A stretch of DNA of 64,000 bases, taken from contig CM036758.1 in the NCBI GenBank assembly GCA_020796225.1, positions 27,451,897 to 27,515,896 of the forward strand, read 5' to 3'. The notes below the pieces were generated by a model. That model was not told the origin of the DNA and did no database searches. It saw nothing but the letters and a program-made list of their open reading frames with translations. The stretch is from Arion vulgaris (taxonomy: Eukaryota > Mollusca > Gastropoda > Stylommatophora > Arionidae). Position numbers and translations under genes: made by a program. Shown in pieces: positions 57,420-64,000 of this stretch (position 1 is the stretch's first letter; every line of letters starts with the position of its first letter).

Positions 57420-59030
57420 CTGCTCTAATCTACACATATCTAGTGTTATTCTATTCTACAAATATCTACTAATATTCTAATCTATGAATTTATAATATTA
57501 TTCTAATCTATGAATATCTACTATTACTCCAATCTATGAATATCTACTATTATTCTTTTCTATGAAAATCTACTATTATTCCAATCTATGAATATCTCAT
57601 CATCAAGGTGCGTATCCTTTATAGGACGCTGCTCCCTTTGCAACGCTTCTGAAATTCATTCTGTCTCTAGCCAGTTCACCTACTTCGTCGATGGTCATAT
57701 TCATGATTTCTTTAATATCTTGTAGCCATCTTTTTCTTGGTTTGCTTCTGTATCTGCGTCTTGAGACCCTGTCGTCTAATTTTGTTCTTTCCAGGCCATC
57801 GTGGCGTTTGATGTGTCCAAAGTATCTAACTTTTCTGTATAGTATATTGTTTATCAGCCAATTGTCTTTAACATTCAGTTCTTTCAGGACATCAGTATTT
57901 TTCCTTTTTTCTTTCAATGCTATTCGTAGGATCTATCTGTAGCATTTCATTTCGAAGGACTGGGTTTTCGTCCTTGTTTGTGTATTGGTCCATGATTCAC
58001 AACCATAAGTAGCCACTGGAAAAATGCATGCTCTAGGTATTTTTAATTTTAATACTTGCATATGTCATGTTTTCATATGAATATCTACTATTATTCTAAT
58101 CTATGAATATCTACTATTCTAATCTATGAATATCTAATATTATTCTAATCTATGAATATCTACTATTATTCTAATCTATGAATATATATTATTCTAATCT
58201 ATGAATATCTAATATTATTCTAATCTATGAATATCTACTATTATTCTAATCTATGAATATCTATTATTCTAATCTAAGAATATCTAATATTATTCTAATC
58301 TATGAATATCTACTATTATTCTAATCTATGAATATCTACTATTATTCTAATCTATGAATATCTACTATTATTCTAATCTATAAATAGCTACTATTATTCT
58401 AATCTATGAATATCTACTATTATTCTAATCTCTATAAATATCTACTATTATTCTAATCTATGAATATCTACTATTATTCTAATCTCTATAAATATCTACT
58501 ATTATTCTAATCTATGAATATCTACTATTATTCTAATCTATGAATATCTACTATTATTCTAATCTATAAATAGCTACTATTATTCTAATCTATGAATATC
58601 TACTATTATTCTAATCTCTATAAATATCTACTATTATTCTAATCTATGAATATCTACTATTATTCTAATCTATGAATATCTACTATTATTCTAATCTATG
58701 AATATCTACTATTATTCTAATCTATGAATATCTAATATTATTCTAATCTCTATAAATATCTACTATTATTCTAATCTATGAATATCTACTATTATTCTAA
58801 TCTATGAATATCTACTATTATTCTAATCTATAAATAGCTACTATTATTCTAATCTATGAATATCTACTATTATTCTAATCTCTATAAATATATACTATTA
58901 TTCTAATCTATGAATATCTACTATTGTTCTAATATATGAATATCTACTATTATTCTAATCTCTATAAATAGCTACTATTATTCTAATCTATGAATATCTA
59001 CTATTGTTCTAATGTATTATTTTTCACTTG
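57420..59030. repeat. 26-bp AT-rich satellite
   Basis: Roughly 40 or more copies of a 26-bp unit (tctatgaatatctactatta + ttctaa) with variants (ctctataaatat, tctataaatagc) recurring in higher-order blocks. A LINE lies in it at 57598-58076. No coding potential. Confidence 0.92.
57598..58076 (-). mobile_element. RTE-like LINE 3' end inserted in satellite
   Basis: Minus-strand open frame (57603-57917) encoding NTDVLKELNVKDNWLIN, VRYFGHIKRHDGLERTKL, KPRKRWLQDIKEIMNMT and GELARDRMNF. This is the C terminus of ORF2 with an aggtgatgatga-like 3' end at 57598. The flanks share tatgaatatct (57587-57597 and 58077-58087), which is also satellite sequence, so the duplication is consistent but not independent evidence. 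Confidence 0.8.
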
Positions 59031-59047
59031 AGGCAAATATTTTTCAG

Positions 59048-59490
59048 CTACATGTCTTCTTTCTTTCTTTCCTCCAATCCGGTTTTGCCACACAGCGTCA
59101 TGATAAGAAGAGATGTATAGAACGGGTCCTTGTTTGCGCTTCCTAAATACTGTCGATCGTAGTTTCTGTTATCTCTGAGGTCCACCTTTTGCCTGACCAG
59201 TCTCTGGCTTTGTATCCATTGTAATGGAGTAACAGTGAACTTTGAGGAGCACTGTCTGTTGGTAATCTGCTTATGTGGCCTGACCATTTAATTTACTGTT
59301 TCTTGATGAAGTTCAGTACTGGTGATGTACCCACTTTTTACTTTCTCAACCGGTCTTTTCTTGGTACTTCCAGTATTCTGCGTAGACATTTCATCTCTGG
59401 CCTGACTAGTTTTTTTCTATCATTTGATGTCAACGTCCAGGTTTGGCAACTGATAGGATAATGTTAGGAGAAAGATTGTGTTGAATATTG
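59048..59490 (-). mobile_element. LINE family V C-terminal half
   Basis: Minus strand in shifting frames: EMKCLRRILEVPRKDRL, then a GTSPVLNF-like block, GHISRLPTDSAPQSS, then a tail ending near 59050. Matches 47921-48735. Confidence 0.65.
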
Positions 59491-59538
59491 CTATTTTTGT
59501 GTTCATGGTGACATGTTTGCCGTTTAAAATTAGCAAAA

Positions 59539-60575
59539 TACGTAATCACTAAGTACTGTAGTTTTATAATTTACAAAACAATGACAAAATACAGCAACGT
59601 TTCGACCAACAAGGCCTTTATCAAGCAACCGAACAAAAGGAGTGACAAATTTAAAATAACAAATGGACGACCAAAACAAACGTTTCTAATGAAAATCTGG
59701 GAATAAAAACGAAAATCTGTGAATAAAAACGAATAACGAAATAAATGTAACACAAAAAACACAAATCTAAAATCTAGAAATAGAACGGAAGAGAAACAAT
59801 GAAAATCTAGTAAATATATAACTTGAATACATGCAACATATACCCATATAGATTACAAGGCATGGGAGAGAAAGTACTAGAAGCAAAGGAATGTAATACG
59901 TTGAGCCACGTGGTCGCAAGGTACCATACAAAGAAATCAACCGATTCTCCAGAGCAACTCGACTGCATCATGGGGCGAATCAACAAGGCTTATATCGGCG
60001 AGACAGGCAAGAGGTTCAGTGACCGATTCGCCCAACACTTGCGCGACATACGCTAATGCTCTGTGACCCCTGTAGCTACCCATTTCAATGATACTGACCA
60101 TTTAGGAGCTCACGATGTTCAGGTCACAGTCATCCGATCGTGTTCCTCGGATGATCGCAGTTGATTTGCTCTGGAGAATCGGTTGATTTCTTTGTATGGT
60201 ACCTTGCGACCACGTGGCTCAACGTATTACATTCCTATGCTTCTTAGTACTTTTCTTCATGCCTTGTAATCTATATGGGTATATGTGCATGTATTCAAGT
60301 TATATATTTACTAGATTTTCATTGTTTCTCTTCCGTTCTATTTCTAGTTTTTATGTGTTTTTTGTGTTACATTTATTTCGTTATTCGTTTTATTCCCAGA
60401 TTTTCGTTTTTATTCCAGATTTTCATTAGAAACGTTTGTTTTTGGTCGTCCATTTGTTTTTAAATTTGTCACTCCTGTTGTTTGTTTGCTTGATAAAGGC
60501 CTTGTTGGTCGAAACGTTGATGTATTTGTCATTGTTTTGTAATCTGTAAAACTACAGTACTTTGTGATTACGTGT
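59539..60575 (+). mobile_element. Penelope-like element GIY-YIG fragment in a palindrome
   Basis: Arms 59539-59957 and 60166-60575 (about 410 bp each) are inverted copies around a 208-bp centre. The centre encodes, in frame with the left arm, KAYIGETGKRFSDRFAQHL, then after a stop PVATHFNDTDHLGAHDVQV. This is the YIGETG.RL..RF.EH ... HF ... D..V order of the GIY-YIG endonuclease of Penelope-like elements. Each arm contains a 27-base ttgataaaggccttgttggt-cgaaacg motif resembling a hammerhead ribozyme core. RT is absent. Confidence 0.75.
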
Positions 60576-60639
60576 TTTGACAATCAAATAGTTTTACTTC
60601 AGTCTCAACTATTTTGTGCCCTTTTAAAATTAGCGCCAT

Positions 60640-61005
60640 TTGACCTAACATTTAATTTACTTTTGTTGTATCTGTGTTGGATTTCGTTAGTTATTCTTAG
60701 GTTTGCTAAAAAATATGCTCTCTGCATATGTAATGTCTTTGACTTGTTTTAATGGGCACTTTTCGATGGATATATTTTTCAGTGTTTTCTTCTCTTGCGA
60801 ATGTCATTACTTCAGTTTTGTCGATGTTTATTCTCATATAGAATTCATTACATGTTAACTCTAGTCTGTTAATTTGTTGCTGTAGCTATTCTTCTGTTAT
60901 TGATATGATTGCCGATTATCGGGAAAAACAAATTCATTTAAGTGTTCCAGGAAAGTTGTTTCCTTTGCTGGTGTTAGCTGTTTTAGAAATATATCATTTT
61001 TGATC
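60640..61005 (-). mobile_element. LINE reverse transcriptase fragment
   Basis: The minus strand reads LQQQINRLELTCNEFYMRIN followed by IDKTEVMTFAREENTEK. This is the RT segment just after the YADD box (..LQ..I..L...C...G..IN..KT..M.F). Short and broken. Confidence 0.6.
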
Positions 61006-61009
61006 GATA

Positions 61010-61424
61010 TGTGGATGAACAGCAGCTCCTCGTGGAGCAATGGGGATTTTTTCTAGACATCCCTGATCTCAGTGTAGGCGAGATCGAGTTCCTAATCCTG
61101 TCGGAGACGGACGATAAAACAAAGGACCCGTGCTCAATTTAAGCACGTAAAAGAACCTTTTGTAGGTCAGAATCGTGATGAGCATGCTAGAAAGCAGCTG
61201 CCGGACAAAATTCATTAGAAAAAAAGTTTAATAAATTTCTACTAAAAATGTTTTCCATCTTCAATTTTTGCATCAGAGACCCTCGCCGTTGCTATGGAGC
61301 TCGTGCACTGCAGCTGAGACATTCCTGTGTAAGAAAGAGATCGAATCACACATGGTTAATCACCGAAGTGCATTTGTGATTGTCCTATCAATCAATCGGT
61401 CAATCAATCAAGCCTCTAGTATCA
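61010..61424 (+). mobile_element. ~410 bp dispersed repeat, (CAAT)n tail
   Basis: Plus-strand copy of the repeat at 4146-4565, from ggagcaatgggga and aggcgagatcgagttcc through gacccgtgctcaattt and cagagaccctcgcc to tcaatcaatcggtcaatcaa. It abuts a LINE U fragment. Confidence 0.7.
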
Positions 61425-61675
61425 AATTATTTAGCTGCCACTTCTGGTACAGTATCCTTACATTTCATGTTCCTACTTTTAGTTGTCTCTTTCTAGTTTT
61501 CATACAGCTGTTCTCAGACTGTGGTCTTTTAATCGTATTGAAGATTAGTAACAGGCTGCATCTTTAACTTGTCCAATTTTTGATGATGTCAGTAAGAAGA
61601 GTTAACTAAATAATATCTGTTGCCTTGCTATGTCAATAAGAAATGTCTATTGATTACTGAACTAACATAATAACA
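61425..61675 (-). mobile_element. LINE family U 5' end fragment
   Basis: Matches 18974-19411 without the Sailor remnant and with a single copy of the 70-bp leader unit (taactaaataatatctgttg). It ends at the hAT 2 insertion, at the same position where hAT 1 entered its own copy. Confidence 0.75.
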
Positions 61676-63415
61676 GTCTTGAGCAGTGTTTACCAACGTT
61701 TTTTGTGCCATGCCTCACCAAAGTCTTTCCAAAATTCGTATTCCCCTCCGCCCCACGATGTACGAGTGACCCTCGTAACATATTTAAAACTTTTAATTTT
61801 CCAAAATTGAATTGTTCACTGAAGAAACTTGCGATATGTTTTAGAAATAAATCACCAGGCAATTGTTGAGGAAACACAGTAAATAAATTTTCAAAACATA
61901 TAATGGAGAACTGAAACTCAAGTACGAAATAATTTTACTGACATATTTTTCTATATTATTTATATTTATTAGTAATTATTTATTATTTACACTTAGTGAG
62001 ATCTTGCCCTTCATTCATGCTGCAAAGAGATTTTATGTTAGGTTCCAATTTAGTTAGCTTCAGTCTCAAGTCTCCTCGTTATGTTACATCCAGCAGATTC
62101 CTTTTTTTTTTAAGCAGCAAATCATCTATGGCACTAGATCCACATTCAGCTAAATATGAAGATGGAAACGGTAATAACAGTTTTCGTGCACATTTGGTTG
62201 AATTTGTATATTTAATTTCTGTTTCCTCACAAAGCCATGCCATCGCTCCTTTATATTGAACCAGGAGAGGAATGGATTGCTGTGACACCTTAATTTACGA
62301 CTACTTTCACCATTATTACATCTATTAAGACTGGAAACTGGAAACCAAATAATCCATCACTGATTAACGTGGAGGTTGAGGCCCTCTTGAATGATAAAAT
62401 CAATGATACAGATGTGGTTATTTACACCGATGGTTCAGTCATTCCCAACAACGCTGTGCGTTGGCTCATTCAGCACACTCAGCAGGAAAAATAATAAGAA
62501 AGGCCAATGGAACCTATGCAACAACCCCAAGTAATTTGACAATGGAGTTTCGGGCGGTTACGGAGACGGTGAAATGGTTGGCACCTCACAACTACTCTTG
62601 TGTTTTAATACTCAATGACTCCATGAGCATGATTCGTAAAGTCAAATCAGGAATGGTGAGACGAAATTGGGTGGAGGTACTAGTACAGACAATGATCAGA
62701 GAAATCACCTTCATTTTTGTCCCTGGGCACGCAGGAGTTAGGGGTAATGAACGAGCTGATAGATTGGCTGGCTTGGCTACAATATCAGAGGGAGCTGCCA
62801 TGGATTGAAATGACATTCTTCACGCATTGAGAGAGTCTTTCCGAATAGAGGAGTTTCAGGGCTGTGAATCCCACTCGCTGACCAGATTGAAAGAGATGGG
62901 TGTTAATATTGGGCCAGCTCGAAAAGAACGACATACTAAATATGCAAAGAGATTGATTAATCAACATCAAATTGGCGTGTTGGGCCGCTGGACACTGCTG
63001 ATTTTCTGAGGTGGAATCGGAGCACATATGAACATGTCCGGAGTGCGATGATGATAGTGCTCATATAACTGATAACTGATATTAAATAACGTTTCAACTG
63101 ACTCATTATTTTGCATTTCTGCGAGTTCTTCTTGATACTGCACATTTGAAATATCAAAATAATCCACTAACATTGACTACCACATCCAAGCTGGAAAATC
63201 AATTTGTTTCAAATCAGAAAATCGTTCTTTTGAATCAGCCGATAGAATTTTCAGACGATCGACAATAACAAGTATATCAGTATCGGTCACTTCACATTTC
63301 TGGAACCAATGAAATTTTTCAAAATGTTTGTTGCAAATATATTTCTGACATAATTCAATAAAGGTATATTTGTTTGTTGGTATATTTTTTATATGTAAGA
63401 TATTTTTTAGCTTAT
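61676..63415 (-). mobile_element. hAT transposon 2 (ZBED5-like), split by a LINE
   Basis: Left tip cagtgtttaccaacg at 61684 after gtcttgag (61676-61683). The minus-strand transposase reads from about 63360: HFEKFHWFQKCEVTDTDILV, ADSKERFSDLKQIDFPAW and VQYQEELAEMQNNESVETLF (to about 63080). After a nested LINE it continues as LLPFPSSYLAECGSSAIDDL, KKRNLLDVT and DLRLKLTKLEPNI (62190-62000), the C-terminal hAT dimerisation block. A poly-lysine-coding run causes a frameshift. The right tip was not found; AT-rich sequence follows. Confidence 0.75.
62330..63075 (+). mobile_element. LINE family W fragment with RNase H, nested in hAT 2
   Basis: RNase H is nearly complete: VVIYTDGSVI (about 62416), EFRAVTETVKWLAP (62548), LILNDSMSMIRKVKSG (62606) and FVPGHAGVRGNERADRLAGL (62716-62775) supply the D, E, D, D residues of the fold. 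A frameshift lies near 62460 and a TGA at 62806. The downstream tail PARKERHTKYAKRLINQ and RWTLLIF matches 8000-8225. No RT is included. Confidence 0.75.
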
Positions 63416-63442
63416 TATATATAAATATATATATATATATAA
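63416..63442. repeat. TA-rich microsatellite
   Basis: A short tatatataaatatatata tract between hAT 2 and LINE X. Confidence 0.8.
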
Positions 63443-64000
63443 ATGGAGGTAGTGGTGCTTTCTAATGATATACAGAACAACATTTCTTCAGCAAAATCCC
63501 CTTTTTCAATATATCTTACGCAAGTTATCAATAGTCAAACTAGACAACTAGTAGATTTGGATTTTGCAGATGCTATTGCCTTGTTAAGTAGAAACAACCA
63601 AGATATGCAAAGAAAAACAGACAACTTGTCATCTATAGCATCAAAAGTTGGGCTGCAGATAAGCTATGAAAAACAAATATAATGAAGACACCTATGGCAA
63701 GTAATGCAGATATCACTCTGGAATCTAAAATGATAAAAATAACAGAGCAGTTCACCTATTTGGGTAGCAATTTTGATTGCATAGGAAATGTTAAAAAGAA
63801 ATTATGATACGAATTGGCAAAGCAACATCAGCTTTTAAAAGTCTAAATAAAATATGGAACTGCAAGTTATATAGTACTAAAACTAAATTACGAATTTTCA
63901 ATTCAAATGTTGTATCAATCCTAACATATGCTAGCGAGAGTTGGAAAATGACTAAAGATATAGAAAGCAAGTTGAATGCATTTGAAAATAGATGTCTGCG
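63443..64000 (+). mobile_element. LINE family X, RT part, cut by window end
   Basis: Encodes QLVDLDFADAIALLSRNNQD (the FADD box with the second D changed to A), KTDNLSSIASKVGLQISYEK, TYLGSNFDCIGNVKK, KSLNKIWNCKLYS and, at the window edge, LNAFENRCL. Matches the minus-strand LINE at 10168-15600. A frameshift near 63678 breaks the ORF. Confidence 0.75.

Overview
The window is eukaryotic, AT-rich, non-coding for most of its length, and packed with nested, decayed transposable elements and minisatellites. The element mix fits a lophotrochozoan, most likely a mollusc and perhaps a gastropod: APE-type LINEs, DD82E 'Sailor' transposons, ZBED5-like hATs, Helitrons, a Penelope-like element, and SINEs carrying a gtcgtaagaggcgact core that I remember from mollusc genomes. 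The species is inference; no search was possible. No bacterial-style operon, CRISPR array or complete multi-exon gene is visible.

Host-gene traces are few. Two short minus-strand exons (7892-7990 and 5744-5821), both phase 0 with AG/GT borders, read continuously as part of an M13 (neprilysin/endothelin-converting-enzyme-like) metallopeptidase. A single-exon rhodopsin-like seven-transmembrane receptor lies at 52158-53147 on the plus strand and has one in-frame TAG. The TM6-TM7 end of a close paralogue lies at 39514-39738 on the minus strand and is cut by a Sailor transposon.

Layout. 0-5.7 kb: LINE remnants and three minisatellites (26/31 bp and 30 bp units), one interrupted by a ~410 bp dispersed repeat. 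5.7-8 kb: M13 exons with a Helitron relic and a tRNA-Lys-like SINE in the intron. 8-16.5 kb: two copies of one LINE on the minus strand (X), the larger carrying a truncated LINE, a 1.95 kb Sailor and a SINE. 16.5-38.8 kb: a segmental structure with arm A (16510-20323), its inverted copy inside unit B (26488-32574), and a tandem second unit C (32575-38829). A hAT (19420-24644, 8-bp target duplication) occupies the A side and is split by a LINE that itself holds a SINE. 39.5-43.9 kb: receptor fragment and a head-to-head Sailor pair. 43.9-51 kb: LINEs, a LINE-derived 58/60 bp minisatellite, a twin-primed LINE insertion, a Helitron helicase relic and a 30 bp minisatellite. 51.6-53.2 kb: a 131 bp triplication followed by the receptor. 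53.3-64 kb: microsatellites, SINEs, 18 bp and 26 bp satellites, a Penelope-like palindrome, and a second hAT with a nested LINE.

The mobile families interact mainly by nesting. Target-site duplications read directly from the sequence allow insertion order to be established at several places.
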